From Mycobacterium pseudokansasii (GTDB lineage: Bacteria > Actinomycetota > Actinomycetes > Mycobacteriales > Mycobacteriaceae), in contig NZ_UPHU01000001.1 of the NCBI RefSeq assembly GCF_900566075.1, positions 434,001 to 498,000 on the forward strand: DNA of 64,000 nt, read 5' to 3'. The position numbers and the translations under genes were made by a program. A model generated the notes under the pieces. It searched no databases. It was not told the origin of the DNA and saw only the letters and a program-made list of their open reading frames with translations. This document shows, piece by piece, positions 40,357-50,768 of the stretch (positions within the stretch are counted from its first letter, which is position 1; each line of letters opens with the position of its first letter).

Positions 40357-41853
40357 GTGAACAGGTGGCCCCGGCAACGCGCGCGAAGTATCACAGCGAT
40401 CACCCGGGGTCTGGGCAGCCTCGATCGGGAACTGTTCGGGGTGATCGCCGAGGCGCAGACACCGCTGCTCGACTCGGTGATGCCGCCGCTGACCCGCGCG
40501 GCCGATCACTCCAAGTTGTGGTTCGCCATCGCCGCGGGCCTGATCGCCACGAAAAGGCCTGCGGCGCAGCGCGGCGCCGTACGCGGCGTCGTGACGCTGG
40601 GAGTCACCAGCTTGGTGACCAACCAGGTCGCCAAGCGAATCCGCCGGCGCCCGCGTCCCCTCGATGACTCGGTGCCGCTGGTCCGACGAGTGCATAGGCG
40701 CCCCACATCCAATTCACTGCCGTCCGGGCATTCGGCTAGTGCGGCCGCGTTCGCCGTGGGGGTCGGGCTGGAGAATCCACTGCTGGGGTTCGCCCTGGCA
40801 TTGCTGGCCGGCCTGGTGGGTTTGTCCCGGGTGGCGACCGGAGCACATTACCCGGGCGATGTCCTTGCCGGTTTCGGCATCGGCGCCGGCGTCGCCGTGC
40901 TGGGCGGGCGGCTGGTGCCACCGGTCGTCGAGACGACGTTGCCGACTACCGAACCGCTTCGGGTGCGGACCCCGCCACGACCAGACGGCGCCGGAGTCGT
41001 CCTGGTGATCAACCCGGCATCGGGCGGCGGTAACGGAGCCCGGGTGCTCGACGAGATCCGTGCCGAGCTGCCTCGGACCGAGATCGTCGAGCTGGGTCCC
41101 GACGACGACCCGGAACAGGTCCTGCGTGACGCGGCCGGGCGCGCCGAGGTGCTGGCGGTCGGCGGGGGAGACGGCACGGTGTCGGCCGCCGCGGCGGTCG
41201 CCTACGATGCCGGGCTCCCGCTGGCGGTGTTTCCGGCCGGGACGTTCAACCATTTTGCCAAGGACATCGGCTGCGACACCGTGACCAAGACCGTCGAGGC
41301 GATCCGGGCGGGCAGCGTGGCCTGCGTCGACCTGGTGTGCCTGAACGAAAGCCGGATGGTGGTCAACAACGCCAGCATCGGCGCGTACCCCACCTTCGTG
41401 CGGTACCGCGAAAAGCTGGAAAGGCGCGTCGGCAAGCCGCTGGCCAGCATCTATGCCACGTTGCACACGCTGCGCCGCGACCAGCCCGTCCGGATCCGCT
41501 ACGACAACAAGACCGTGCACACGTCGTTGTTCTTCCTGGGCAACTCGATATATCTGCCCACCGGATTCGCCCCGGCACGGCGTACCCGCATGGATGACGG
41601 CCTGATCGACGTCCGCATTCTGGAAACCGGCCGGAGGCTGGCGACCCTGCGGATTCTGGGCGCGCTGGCGCTGGGCCGTCTGCAACGCAGCCCGCTCTAC
41701 CACGAACTGCAAGTGCCGGAGTTCAGTTTCACCGCCGTTGACGGACCCACCGTCGTCGCGCACGACGGCGAAGTCGGCGAGGAATACGACAGGGCCAGCT
41801 TCAGCGCCAAGTATCGGGTGCTGCCGGTATTTCGCCCGCTTCCGTCGAATTGA
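40357..41853 (+). CDS. Fusion of PAP2 phosphatase and diacylglycerol/sphingosine kinase-like domain
   Basis: 498 residues. Residues 30-190 are a PAP2 membrane domain with KRIRRRPRP, LPSGHSASAAA and RVATGAHYPGDVLAG. Residues about 210-498 are a DAGK-type lipid kinase with VLVINPASGGGNGARV, the nucleotide loop VGGGDGTVSAAA and AVFPAGTFNHFAKDIG. Such fusions occur in actinobacteria and join a phosphatase and a kinase acting on similar lipids. GTG 40357 is 21 bases after the previous stop. Confidence 0.93.
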   Translation: MNRWPRQRARSITAITRGLGSLDRELFGVIAEAQTPLLDSVMPPLTRAADHSKLWFAIAAGLIATKRPAAQRGAVRGVVTLGVTSLVTNQVAKRIRRRPRPLDDSVPLVRRVHRRPTSNSLPSGHSASAAAFAVGVGLENPLLGFALALLAGLVGLSRVATGAHYPGDVLAGFGIGAGVAVLGGRLVPPVVETTLPTTEPLRVRTPPRPDGAGVVLVINPASGGGNGARVLDEIRAELPRTEIVELGPDDDPEQVLRDAAGRAEVLAVGGGDGTVSAAAAVAYDAGLPLAVFPAGTFNHFAKDIGCDTVTKTVEAIRAGSVACVDLVCLNESRMVVNNASIGAYPTFVRYREKLERRVGKPLASIYATLHTLRRDQPVRIRYDNKTVHTSLFFLGNSIYLPTGFAPARRTRMDDGLIDVRILETGRRLATLRILGALALGRLQRSPLYHELQVPEFSFTAVDGPTVVAHDGEVGEEYDRASFSAKYRVLPVFRPLPSN

Positions 41854-41889
41854 CCTGTGTGACCGAAAACGCCGACCTAACATGTGCCA

Positions 41890-43782
41890 ATGCCGCTCGC
41901 GGTGGGCGAGGTGTTCGCGGGATACACCATCCTGCGGGTGTTGGGCGCGGGCGCGATGGGCACGGTGTACCTGGCCCAGCATCCGCGGTTGCCGCGCCGC
42001 GACGCGCTCAAGGTGCTCCCGGCTGAGCTCACCGCCGACGCGCAGTACCGGGCAAGGTTCGTCCGCGAGGCCGAGATCGCTGCCAGCCTTTGGCATCCCA
42101 ACATCCTCGGCATCCACGACCGCGGCGAATCCGGCGGCCAGTTCTGGATTTCCATGGACTTCGTCGCCGGCACTGACGCGGCCAAACTGCTGCGCGACCG
42201 CTATCCCCGCGGCATGCCGCCGGAGCTGGCGGTGCCGATCATCACCGCGGTGGGATCGGCACTGGATTACGCACACCAGCGCGGTCTGCTGCATCGCGAC
42301 GTCAAACCGGCCAACATCCTGATCGCCGATCCCGGGTCGGACACCCAACGGGTGTTCCTGGCCGACTTCGGCATTGCCCGGCCGGTCGACGACACCGCGG
42401 GTCTGACCGCCACGAACTTTGCCATCGGCACCGTCGCCTATGCTGCGCCCGAGCAACTGATGGGCGAGCCGATCGACGGGCGCGCCGATCAATATGCGTT
42501 GGCCTGCACCGCTTTCCACATGCTCAGCGGAACCCAGCCCTACGAGTCGCCCAGCGCCGCGACCGTCATCACCAAACATGTGATGGCCCCGCCGCCGCCG
42601 ATCGGCGAGCGTCGCCCCGAACTGGCAGCCCTGGATCCGGTGTTTGCCAGGGCGATGGCCAAGAAGCCGGCCGAGCGGTTCGCCCACTGCCGCGAGTTCA
42701 CCGAACATCTGGGGTCCGGTTGCGCGCCGACGCTCGCTGGCTCCGGGCCGAGCGGCCAGGACACCCAGCTGGCGCCGACGCGTGCGGCGTTTGCGCCACC
42801 GAGTCCCGAACCCGTTGGCAAGCGCCCGGCACGACGCAGCCGGGTCCTCGTTGCCGCGCTGGCTGCCGTCGTGGTGCTCGGCGCGGCCGGCGTTCTCGCG
42901 GCCGTCAAGCTATCCGGTAACCAGAGTCGCAGTCCCGCAAGCGCGCCGCCGAGCGCGGCGGCGGCCAGCGCCGGTCCGTTCACCGGGACCTATCGGGGCG
43001 ACTACGACGCGGCCACCGGCCCCGGCCTGGATGGCCTCGCCATCCCGGGTGCGACGGCCTCGACGACCACCTGGGGGGTGCGCTCGGTGTGCCGCCCCAC
43101 CGGCTGCGTGGCCACGGCGGCACGCCTGGGCGGCGAGATCACCTCGTTGCCGACGATGGTGTTCGACGACGTCGGCGGACACTGGGTGTCGGTGGGTCTC
43201 ACCACGGCCACGTGCCAGGACGTCAACGCCGAATTCTGGGTGGCCTTGATACTGCGACCGCGGCCGGACGGCACACTTTCCGGCGAATTCAGCAAGACCA
43301 GCGCCAACGGGTGTGCGATCAAGAAGGCGGTGACCTTCACCCGGACCGGAGATGTCGACGTCAACGCCGTGTCCGATCCGGCGAGCCAGGCGCCGCGGGT
43401 GGTGTCGCCGGCCGAGGCGCTGCACGGCCGTTACCACGACACGGTCAAATGGGCCAACGGCGCGACACCCAAGCAATACGACTGGGCCGTCCGTACCGAT
43501 TGCCTGCGCACCGGCGAGCGGTGCATGAGCTTTTTCCACGCGCCACCGGACGGCTCCAAACCGCTGGTGTTCAGCAGCAGGAGCTGGATCCTGTCGACCG
43601 AGCGGGAAGCGACATGCGCCGGCGGCGACACGACGCCGGTCAAAGACACCGCGGAGTTCGCCCTGCCGCAACCGCCGCAGGATCCGATCATGCTGCTCAC
43701 AGCGCACGGTCACCATGAACAGATCAAGTCGTGCACCCTCAGCGTCGAGTTCGACGAGAGGTTCGAGCGCACCGGCGATTAG
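41890..43782 (+). CDS. Transmembrane Ser/Thr protein kinase, PknF/PknJ-like
   Basis: About 630 residues. The kinase domain (residues 10-270) has the glycine loop [12 protein letters not shown], invariant Lys in [18 protein letters not shown] and DFGIARP, then [12 protein letters not shown] Pro-rich juxtamembrane segment leads to one helix (about 312-334, [21 protein letters not shown]). The extracellular sensor of about 290 residues has several Cys residues ([14 protein letters not shown]), likely disulfide-bonded. Which mycobacterial Pkn it corresponds to cannot be decided here. GTG 41884 is an alternative start. Confidence 0.93.
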   Translation: MPLAVGEVFAGYTILRVLGAGAMGTVYLAQHPRLPRRDALKVLPAELTADAQYRARFVREAEIAASLWHPNILGIHDRGESGGQFWISMDFVAGTDAAKLLRDRYPRGMPPELAVPIITAVGSALDYAHQRGLLHRDVKPANILIADPGSDTQRVFLADFGIARPVDDTAGLTATNFAIGTVAYAAPEQLMGEPIDGRADQYALACTAFHMLSGTQPYESPSAATVITKHVMAPPPPIGERRPELAALDPVFARAMAKKPAERFAHCREFTEHLGSGCAPTLAGSGPSGQDTQLAPTRAAFAPPSPEPVGKRPARRSRVLVAALAAVVVLGAAGVLAAVKLSGNQSRSPASAPPSAAAASAGPFTGTYRGDYDAATGPGLDGLAIPGATASTTTWGVRSVCRPTGCVATAARLGGEITSLPTMVFDDVGGHWVSVGLTTATCQDVNAEFWVALILRPRPDGTLSGEFSKTSANGCAIKKAVTFTRTGDVDVNAVSDPASQAPRVVSPAEALHGRYHDTVKWANGATPKQYDWAVRTDCLRTGERCMSFFHAPPDGSKPLVFSSRSWILSTEREATCAGGDTTPVKDTAEFALPQPPQDPIMLLTAHGHHEQIKSCTLSVEFDERFERTGD

Positions 43783-44444
43783 GCTTCGCGATCGGCTGTT
43801 GGTGGTGTCACGCCTTGGGTCGGCTCACGCAACTGCGCGTGGCGTTACAGCACCTCGGGCTCTGGGTTTTCGGAGTATGCGTCGGTCGGCGGCCGGTTCC
43901 GCGGGGGTGGTCGCGACGATCTGCTCGACGCCCACGCGGCCTGCGGCCTGCGGCCGCGTCGAGTCACAGATCGCGCGGCCGCAGGCTACGTAGGACGACG
44001 CTGATCTGATGCCCCGAGTCGTCGGATGCAACGGCGACTTTCCCATTAGCCACATCAGTCTCCACGGGTTTGGGATGTCTCGTCTTGCCCGTCTTTGAGC
44101 GACAAATTCATTGCGCGCCTTTACTTATCGCACTGAGGTGGGCAGATTGTGCAGCGCGCCGGGCCAGAGATCACTGTGAACGATGTGACTGCCGGAACCA
44201 GACTCCGCTGAGCGGGTCGGAGAAAGATTCGCCTTTTTCGGGCACGCCATACGGTCAGGTTGCCCGTAAGCGCCTGCCCCGGGCGACATTCATCCTTTTG
44301 CCCCGACGTCAACCACGTGCCGATGATGGACGACCCAGCCCTGGTCGCCAGCGCAGTACTCGCCGTGACGGGCGCCGGCGCGGATCAGCCGCAAGTGGCT
44401 GCGAAGATTGCTGAAGCAATGCGCAACCGGCCGGAGAGACACCT
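43783..44444. other. Intergenic, no confident gene
   Basis: No frame here has consistent domain or codon signals. A short frame at 44325-44440 (MMDDPALVASAVLAVTGAGA) looks protein-like for about 35 residues but has no homologue I can name and runs on into the truncated hydrolase in another frame. The region reads as decayed sequence. Confidence 0.5.
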
Positions 44445-44786
44445 ATGCTCGAAGTCATTGACAAGGGGTCTGCGGCCGAATCGCATCCTGTTCCGCTGCT
44501 GTTTGTTCACGGCGCTTGCAGCACAGCGTCGGTCTGGGACGAGCACTTTTTGGACTTCTTCGCTGACAAGGGTTACCGCGCCGTCGCGCTGAGCTTTCGC
44601 GGCCACGGTGCCAGCAGCTCGTCCAAGCCTCTCAAGTCTTGTTCCATAGCCGATTACGTGGATGACGTGCACGCTGTTGTGGCCGAGATGGATTCTCCGC
44701 CAGTGCTCATCGGTCATTCGATGGGTTGTTGGGTCGTACTGAAGTACCTTGCGATGCACGGTGCTAGCAACCGAAATAGTGGATGA
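44445..44786 (+). pseudogene. Truncated alpha/beta hydrolase
   Basis: 113 residues: LLFVHGACSTASVWDEHFLD (oxyanion region), ALSFRGHGASSSS and the nucleophile elbow LIGHSMGCWVVLKYL. The reading ends shortly after the elbow, whereas complete enzymes of this type have about 250-280 residues and carry the catalytic Asp and His later. The missing part is not found downstream, so it is a 3'-deleted remnant. Confidence 0.75.
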
Positions 44787-44901
44787 GGCAATACTTTTCT
44801 TCTCGCCGTGGTGTGACCCGTACACCGCCAATCTGTCGCAACAAGCCTCCGCAATCCGGCGACAAGTTCCAGCTTTCGGACAGATCGATGCGCCGACCTC
44901 A

Positions 44902-45327
44902 TCAACACGCGGTGATGATTTCGAACCTCGCGCTCGATCGTTCACCGGGCTTATCGTGATACCACCCGATTGCGGTGCCGACGATCTTGAAAGTCCCATT
45001 CCGAAAGCTGGCCTGTGCCGCACCGATAATGTCTTGCCCGAAGGTGCCGGTGAAACCGCCGAGGTTGTTGACTTGCACCAATTTTGCGACAACGTCTCCC
45101 CCGGTTTCTAGTTGCGCGGTGAGGCCGGGATCGTCCTTAAGTGTCTTCAAGCTCCAAAGCCAGCGCACCTGCGTGCAATCGACCAGGTGACGGCCAGTGT
45201 CGCTACCGTTGATGAGCACTTTGATGGTGCGGGCCTCCACCCGCGCGTGGGATTCCGACGAGCATCCGGCTACGACAGCCGCAATGACCGATACTGCCGC
45301 CGTGGCGCTGACGACTCGGTTATGCAC
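44902..45327 (-). CDS. LpqH (19-kDa antigen) family lipoprotein
   Basis: 141 residues from GTG 45327. A lipoprotein signal ends in the lipobox VAGCSSE, so the mature Cys is acylated. The rest follows the LpqH family pattern: IKVLINGSDTGRHLVDCTQV, then FKIVGTAIGW and the final FEIITAC, with the two cysteines expected to bond. These lipoproteins are surface-exposed and TLR2-active in other mycobacteria. The gene stands alone in degraded surroundings. Confidence 0.8.
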   Translation of the reverse strand: MHNRVVSATAAVSVIAAVVAGCSSESHARVEARTIKVLINGSDTGRHLVDCTQVRWLWSLKTLKDDPGLTAQLETGGDVVAKLVQVNNLGGFTGTFGQDIIGAAQASFRNGTFKIVGTAIGWYHDKPGERSSARFEIITAC

Positions 45328-45598
45328 CGCGGTTCCAACCGGTCACTTGACTGCGACACTCACTTGCTCACGGCATCCGGCGGCGCAGCTGGGTACTTTC
45401 CGGTCAGGTCAAACCGCGGACACCGATGCATGAGCCACCGCCTTGGTTAAGGGACCTCCTTCCACGATGGCGTAGCCACGGAAATCCCGGCCAAAACACC
45501 GGAGTAGATATCAATTCGGCAACGATTGAGGACTCACTGCTGCCGGGCGCCGCGCGAATGAATCGATCGGCGCACCGCGTCGCGGGCCAGGTGACGGC

Positions 45599-45958
45599 TT
45601 AAAGTGTCGATCTTGTCATCGGCGGTGGCGCGCGCTTGAACCACGCTGCCAGCGCCAGTGCCACGATGACCGCGAGCGCTCCGGGCGCGGCCAGGCTGAT
45701 CGTCCAGATCCGTCGATCTTCGATCTCCAGCTGACACAGCCTTGTGTAATTGATGTCCGCAACAACCTTGCCGTCGATCGGCACATTGGCCGGGGTCCTG
45801 TCGTCTCTGGCTCTGGCGGCGGAGAGATCCGGGGCCAAGGCGCTTCCGCACCCGACGGTGTGCAATCCAGGGGAAACCGACACCGGAGCCAGCAGTCCCA
45901 CGACACCTACCAGCAACGCCACCGCACCCGCGAAAAGCAGTATTCGTCGTACAACCAT
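45599..45958 (-). CDS. Small two-helix membrane protein, unknown
   Basis: 119 residues starting ATG 45958. Helix 1 (LLFAGAVALLVGVVGLLAPV) and helix 2 (WTISLAAPGALAVIVALALAAW) bracket an outward loop of about 50 residues with two cysteines (GCGSALAPDLS and RLCQLEIED), likely a disulfide. This pattern is common among mycobacterial conserved membrane proteins of unknown role. No operon partner. Confidence 0.7.
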   Translation of the reverse strand: MVVRRILLFAGAVALLVGVVGLLAPVSVSPGLHTVGCGSALAPDLSAARARDDRTPANVPIDGKVVADINYTRLCQLEIEDRRIWTISLAAPGALAVIVALALAAWFKRAPPPMTRSTL

Positions 45959-47445
45959 GCCTCGGTCATACCCATTGGTGCGCTGATCATTCCTCGGCGG
46001 AACGCCGTTGCTCCGTGCGCTCTTAGCTTAGGTGCTCGAAGGCCCGCGACGGCATGGCGAAAGACCCCGCTTGAAGCGCTGCGGGTTCGCCAATCAGGGA
46101 GGCCGCCGTCCAGATCGCGGGCCGACAGGCTGGTTGGTGTCTGTAGACGGCATCACCGGGCACAGTCCGGCGCCAACAGCGATGACATTCTAGGTTTGCC
46201 CTGCCAAATGTGGGGTAAACGCATTGTGGTGAAACAGCATTCGTTCGCACTGGTCAAGCGGGTGCGATCGGTCTGGGGAGCTGTCGATGGTGGGTACAGC
46301 TCGGGCGGATCCACCATCGGCGTCGAGGACGGCGCTGAGCCCCGGCACAGGCTGACTGGCATCCCAGTTACCAATCCAGCGCGATAAACCACGCTGTTGC
46401 AAGCTAACTCGCCGACATAAGTCGAAGGGTCCGCAGGCGGCGGGCGCTCTCCGGCAACAACCCAAACGTCGAAGATGGTGCCTGAAATCCTCACCACCAG
46501 AGCCCGTTCCGGGCTTCGTCGCTACGGCATCGTTTCGCTGGTGAGCATCGGGTGGCGAACAACTTGGTACGGCGGCTACCGTGGCAACCCGGTGCATCGA
46601 TACCGCTTGTGACGATCTGAGCCCATGGGGCGTTGTTTGTGGGTGCTTGCCGGGCAGTGCCGGTTCCGGCCCGTGATAAGAGTCGATGCTGGTTGCTCGG
46701 CGCGGCAGTCATATTCTCCCCATTTTCGCCTCGGTCCTGAGGCAGATCGTTTGGGGTGGGCCACTTTTGACGCCTACGATGACGGTGCCGATTCCGTTCG
46801 ACGTGGCCTGCTGGCTGCGAAGTTTCCATTTCAGATGCACGCTCGACACCATCCGTGCGGCGGCCTCAATGCTGGTGCGTGCATGTGTGTTCGCTCACAT
46901 CAATGGATTTCGGGCAGTCGTTACGGGCTGGACCCGCACCGCGCCGCTACACTAGGAAAAGGATATGTGTCCGGCCCCCGTGGGGATCGTTTATCGCTAT
47001 CCGTATTCATCGCGCGGTGAAGCCAATGCTGCGTTGTGATTCTGATGTCCCACACATCGTTGGGCTGCCCGGTTTGACCGCTGGTCCGGTATGGCACCAG
47101 GTGCACGAGAACCAAGGAGGCACTGGGAAAATGATTGGCCGCTGCAGCTACCGCGTCGTATGGTCTTCGAAGCACCGCAGTAACGTTGGACGCTGGTGGT
47201 TCCCAGCCAAGGGAAAACCGGAAATTCGATACGCCGAGGGTGTTGCCATCGCCATCGGCAAGCCCACGTCCCACGGTGGCCGTTCAAGTGCACCGGCGTC
47301 GGCCCGCACCCTAGCGGCGAGTTCTCATGACTGGCCGGTGGTAGCTCGGTGGCGAACACGCTGCTGAAGAAGCGGTCCTGCGCTTCGGCGAAGCTCGGCC
47401 TGAACCAAGGCTCGGCCACACTGCGTGTCCGCTGTCATATAAGTG
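45959..47445. other. 1.5-kb gene-poor stretch
   Basis: Several open frames exist on both strands but none shows conserved motifs, an export signal or a good ribosome site, and they overlap one another. I see no tRNA, repeat array or IS end here. It is probably the residue of deletions that also produced the neighbouring gene fragments. Confidence 0.45.
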
Positions 47446-47665
47446 AGACCTTGGTCTGTCTTCAGACGTTGGGACGGACGACCTTCGAGGCGTTGCTAAC
47501 GCCGCTGGAGTGGATGCCAGCAACGAAGTCGCCGGGGCTCATCTGATACTCGAGATGGCCGCCACTGTGATCCCGCCGGAGCCCAAGGCGGGCAACGTGA
47601 TAGCGCTACTTCGTCAGGCCGTTCGTCGGTGTAGTGACCCGGTAGACGTCGATCGCTTCGAGTAG
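47446..47665 (+). pseudogene. Possible 3' fragment of an unknown gene
   Basis: A frame without ATG reads about 72 protein-like residues (GVANAAGVDASNEVAGAHL, MAATVIPPEPKAGNVIALL) and stops at TAG 47663. Composition resembles a real mycobacterial C-terminus; identity unknown. A GTG inside could make a short product. Confidence 0.25.
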
Positions 47666-47797
47666 GCCCTTGAGATGTTGTGGCCCAAGGCTTTCGAAGG
47701 TCAGGCCCGACCCGGCGGAGAGGTCGCGGACGGGGCGGCTGGCCAGCACCTCACCGGCTCCCGCCAATGCGCCGATGCGAGCGCCGTGTGCACCGCC
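47606..47797 (-). pseudogene. 3' end of a class III adenylate/guanylate cyclase-type gene
   Basis: The minus strand ends with ARIGALAGAGEVLASRPVRD, then GLTFESLGPQHLKGLLEAID and VYRV. This is the characteristic end of the cyclase catalytic domain in many mycobacterial regulators. Everything upstream of about residue 60 of this fragment is replaced by the antisense of PE_PGRS sequence, so only the last part of the gene remains. Confidence 0.65.
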
Positions 47798-47798
47798 A

Positions 47799-48210
47799 TG
47801 CCGCTTCACTCCGGCGGCGACGGCGGCCTGCTGGGCGGTGCCGGCGGCGCCGGCGGCGTCGGCGGGTACGCCAGCAGATTCGGCGGTGTTGGTGGAGCCG
47901 GTGGCAACGCGGGATTCCTCTTCGGTGACGGCGGGAATGGCGGCGCCGGCGGCGGTGCCGGCAACTTGGCCAACTTGCCCATCGGTGGTGCCGGCGGGGC
48001 CGGCGGCAAATCCGGGGTGTTCGGCAATGGCGGTGTGGGCGGCGCTGGCGGGCGGTCTTGGCGGTAACGGCGGTAACGGCGGCAACGCGGTGCTGTTGGC
48101 AGTGGTGGTAACGGCGGCAACGCCGGGGAGGGCCTGTTCGCGACCAGCACCCTGGCGCCGGTGGCATCGGCGGGTTGTTCGGCGTGAACGGGACGAACGG
48201 GTTGGCGTAG
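47799..48210 (+). pseudogene. PE_PGRS 3' fragment, frameshifted
   Basis: The plus strand encodes [18 protein letters not shown] and GNAGFLFGDGGNGGAGGG repeats. It changes frame near 48055 and again near 48105, and ends with GGIGGLFGVNGTNGLA and TAG 48208, the usual PE_PGRS C-terminus. There is no PE domain. It meets the cyclase fragment at about 47798, so the junction is a recombination scar. Confidence 0.75.
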
Positions 48211-48288
48211 CCGGCGTAGCTTCTACCAGCGCGGAGACCAGTTTGTACAAGGCGAGGCCGGATCCCTCCGGCGTGTAGCGTGCCCCGC

Positions 48289-50106
48289 ATGACTCAACAG
48301 TTGGACGCGGCCATCACCCAATCACCGCAGGCCCGCGTTGAGGCGTGGTTGGCCGGCTTCGAGTCTGCCCTCGCGGCGCGTGACATCGACCGCGTGGTTG
48401 CCAAATTCGTTCCGGACAGCCTATGGCGCGATCTGGTGGCGTTCACGTGGAACATCAAGACGGTCGAGGGCCGCGACGGCATCGCCGACATGTTGCGCGC
48501 ACGACTCGCCGACACCGACCCGTCGGGATTCCGTGCCCGGGAAGCACCGACCGACGAGGGCGGCGGTGTGACATCGGCATTCATTGAATTCGAGACCGCG
48601 GTCGGCCGGGGTGTCGGTCATCTTCGGCTCAAGGGCGATCTCGCCTGGACGCTGCTGACCGCGCTGGACGAGCTCAAGGGCCACGAGGAGCCGATGGGTC
48701 CGCGCCGCATACGTGGCGCCGTGCACGGCCCCGATGCCGACGGCCGGTCGTGGGCGGAGAAGCGCGCGGAACAGGATGCGTCGCTTGGCTATTCGCAGCA
48801 GCCCTACGTCGTGGTTGTCGGCGGCGGCCAGGGCGGAATCGCGTTGGGTGCCCGGCTCCGCCAGCTTGGGGTCCCGGCCATCGTCATCGACAAGCACGCC
48901 CGCCCGGGTGACCATTGGCGCAAGCGGTATAAGACGCTGTGCCTTCATGATCCGGTGTGGTACGACCACTTTCCGTACTTGCCGTTCCCGGCGAACTGGC
49001 CGGTGTTCTCGCCGAAGGACAAAATCGCGGACTGGCTGGAGTTCTACACCCGGGTGATGGAGATCCCGTACTGGACCTCGACCACGTGCCGGTCGGCGTC
49101 GTTTGATGCTCAGGCAAACCAGTGGGCGGTCGAGGTCGACCGCGCCGGCGAACGGCTCACGCTGCGGCCTACCCACCTGGTGCTCGCGACAGGAATGGCC
49201 GGCAAGCCCAACGTCCCAGAGCTCCCCGGCCAGAACCATTTCCGAGGAGATCAGCATCATTCGAGCGAGCACCCCGGCCCGGACTCCTATGTGGGTAAAC
49301 GCGCGGTGGTGATCGGCTCTGGCACCTCCGCGCACGACATCTGTAAAGCCCTGTACGAGAAGGGTGTTGACGTCACGATGGTGCAGCGCGGGTCCACCCT
49401 CGTCGTCGCGTCGGACGCGGTGCTGGAAATCGCGCTCGGCGGCCTCTACTCCGAGCAGGCGGCGGCCGCCGGTATCACCACCGAGAAGGCTGACCTGACG
49501 GTTGCATCGCTGCCCTATCGAATCATCGCGGACTTCCAGAAACCGATATCGGATGCAATGCGGTTGCGGGACAAGGACTTATACGAACGCCTGGAAAGGG
49601 TCGGCTTCCGGCTGGATTTCGGCGACGACGATTCCGGCCAGTTCATGAAGTATCTGCGGCGCGGCGGCGGCTTCTACATCGATGTTGGCGCCTGCGACCT
49701 GATCTGCGACGGCAGCATCAAGCTATGCCACGGCGGAGTCCAGCGGCTGACCGAGCAGTCGGTGATTCTGGACGACGGCACGGAACTGCCCGCCGATCTG
49801 GTCGTCTACGCCACCGGCTTCAGGTCGATGAATAGCGTTGTGGCCGACCTCATCGGCCAAAGCGTGGCCGACAAAGTCGGCAAGGTGTGGGGCCTCGGGT
49901 CGGGCACCACCCAAGACCCGGGGCCGTGGGAAGGCGAGCTGCGCAACATGTGGAAGCCGACCCAGCAGGAGAATCTGTGGTTCCACGGCGGCAACCTGCA
50001 CCAGTCACGGCACTACTCGCTCTTTCTCGGCCTCCAGCTCAAGGCCCGCCATGAAGGGATTCCCACGCCGGTGTACGGCTTACAAGAGGTGCACCACGTG
50101 AGCTAG
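48289..50106 (+). CDS. Flavin-containing monooxygenase with N-terminal SnoaL-like domain
   Basis: 605 residues. Residues 15-135 resemble an NTF2/SnoaL fold (RVEAWLAGFESALAARDIDR). The rest is an FAD/NADPH monooxygenase: FAD loop VVVVGGGQGGIALGARLRQL, NADP loop VVIGSGTSAHDICKAL and the ATGF motif in VVYATGFRSMNSV. Related mycobacterial enzymes are called putative FMO or YUCCA-like; the substrate is unknown. ATG 48289 is preferred; GTG 48280 adds three residues. Confidence 0.92.
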   Translation: MTQQLDAAITQSPQARVEAWLAGFESALAARDIDRVVAKFVPDSLWRDLVAFTWNIKTVEGRDGIADMLRARLADTDPSGFRAREAPTDEGGGVTSAFIEFETAVGRGVGHLRLKGDLAWTLLTALDELKGHEEPMGPRRIRGAVHGPDADGRSWAEKRAEQDASLGYSQQPYVVVVGGGQGGIALGARLRQLGVPAIVIDKHARPGDHWRKRYKTLCLHDPVWYDHFPYLPFPANWPVFSPKDKIADWLEFYTRVMEIPYWTSTTCRSASFDAQANQWAVEVDRAGERLTLRPTHLVLATGMAGKPNVPELPGQNHFRGDQHHSSEHPGPDSYVGKRAVVIGSGTSAHDICKALYEKGVDVTMVQRGSTLVVASDAVLEIALGGLYSEQAAAAGITTEKADLTVASLPYRIIADFQKPISDAMRLRDKDLYERLERVGFRLDFGDDDSGQFMKYLRRGGGFYIDVGACDLICDGSIKLCHGGVQRLTEQSVILDDGTELPADLVVYATGFRSMNSVVADLIGQSVADKVGKVWGLGSGTTQDPGPWEGELRNMWKPTQQENLWFHGGNLHQSRHYSLFLGLQLKARHEGIPTPVYGLQEVHHVS

Positions 50107-50499
50107 TCACCTCGCGGCGAGCGACGTGGTGCGGTGAACGCCCCATCCTGATCCACGCCGTCAAGGACCGCTCCCTGGGCGAGCTGACCTACGACGAGCT
50201 GGCCGCCACCGTGAACGCGTCCTCGCACGCGCCTTCGAAATTCCCCGCCCCGGGTGTGATGTTCGTCGACCGCGGGGCATCCCCCTCGCCGGGAGCCCAT
50301 CGGTGCGGCGCGCGTCGACGCGAGCAGCCTTCGTGAATTCCGAGCTGTCCGAAGTTGTTTCACGCCAGCCCCGCCACCGACAGTCAGCAAACCGTTTCTC
50401 CTGGTCAGCTGGACCGAGTTGTTGTCCGCGAGTTGTGACATCGTCGTGACACGCAATCCGGGTTTTCGAACGCTTCGAACAGCTTCGCGCTGCTCAAAG
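50107..50499. other. Chromosomal gap before the integrated element
   Basis: A start-less plus frame from about 50120 to 50337 reads LIHAVKDRSLGELTYDELAA and KFPAPGVMFVDRG, protein-like but unrecognised, and may be a gene remnant. Nothing else stands out before the tRNA fragment. Confidence 0.35.
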
Positions 50500-50544
50500 T
50501 GGAGCCGATGACGGGAATCGAACCCGCGTATTCAGCTTGGGAAG
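50500..50544 (-). tRNA. 3' fragment of tRNA-Gly(CCC), left attachment site of the element
   Basis: The minus strand reads TTCCCAAGCTGAATACG, then the T-arm GCGGGTTCGATTCCCGT and the end CATCGGCTCCA. That is anticodon loop TTCCCAA (anticodon CCC), variable loop, T-arm, acceptor strand and encoded CCA. The 5' half is missing: the bases before TTCCCAA (AATAC) cannot pair with GCTGA. A 3' tRNA fragment beside an integrase-bearing element is the usual att duplicate; the complete tRNA should lie beyond 64000 on the minus strand. Confidence 0.8.
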
Positions 50545-50768
50545 TATTTTCTACGCCCGAACGGGTGAGCGATAGGCGCTGGTAGACGTGCTGCCGAGCC
50601 CCAGCGTTTGCACTGGTCAGATGCAATTTCGGTACGGGTAGTGGACGCCTCGGGTACGGCGTCGGTACGTCCGCAGTTCGGCTGCGTCTACGGGACCGAT
50701 ACGGGACCGGCGGCGACACAAAGGCTTGAGACGGGCTGGTGTCAGTCGCCCTTGGGAGAATGCTTGAT

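Noticed and set aside
40714..42708. 664-residue minus-strand frame
   Set aside because: Runs opposite two well-supported genes (PAP2-kinase fusion and Ser/Thr kinase) and has no domain.
47606..48250. Continuous 214-residue minus-strand frame
   Set aside because: Only its last part resembles a cyclase; the rest is antisense PE_PGRS sequence, so it is a chance fusion across a scar.
50500..50585. Complete tRNA gene
   Set aside because: The 5' half does not fold: the bases before the anticodon loop (AATAC) do not pair with GCTGA, and no D-arm follows.
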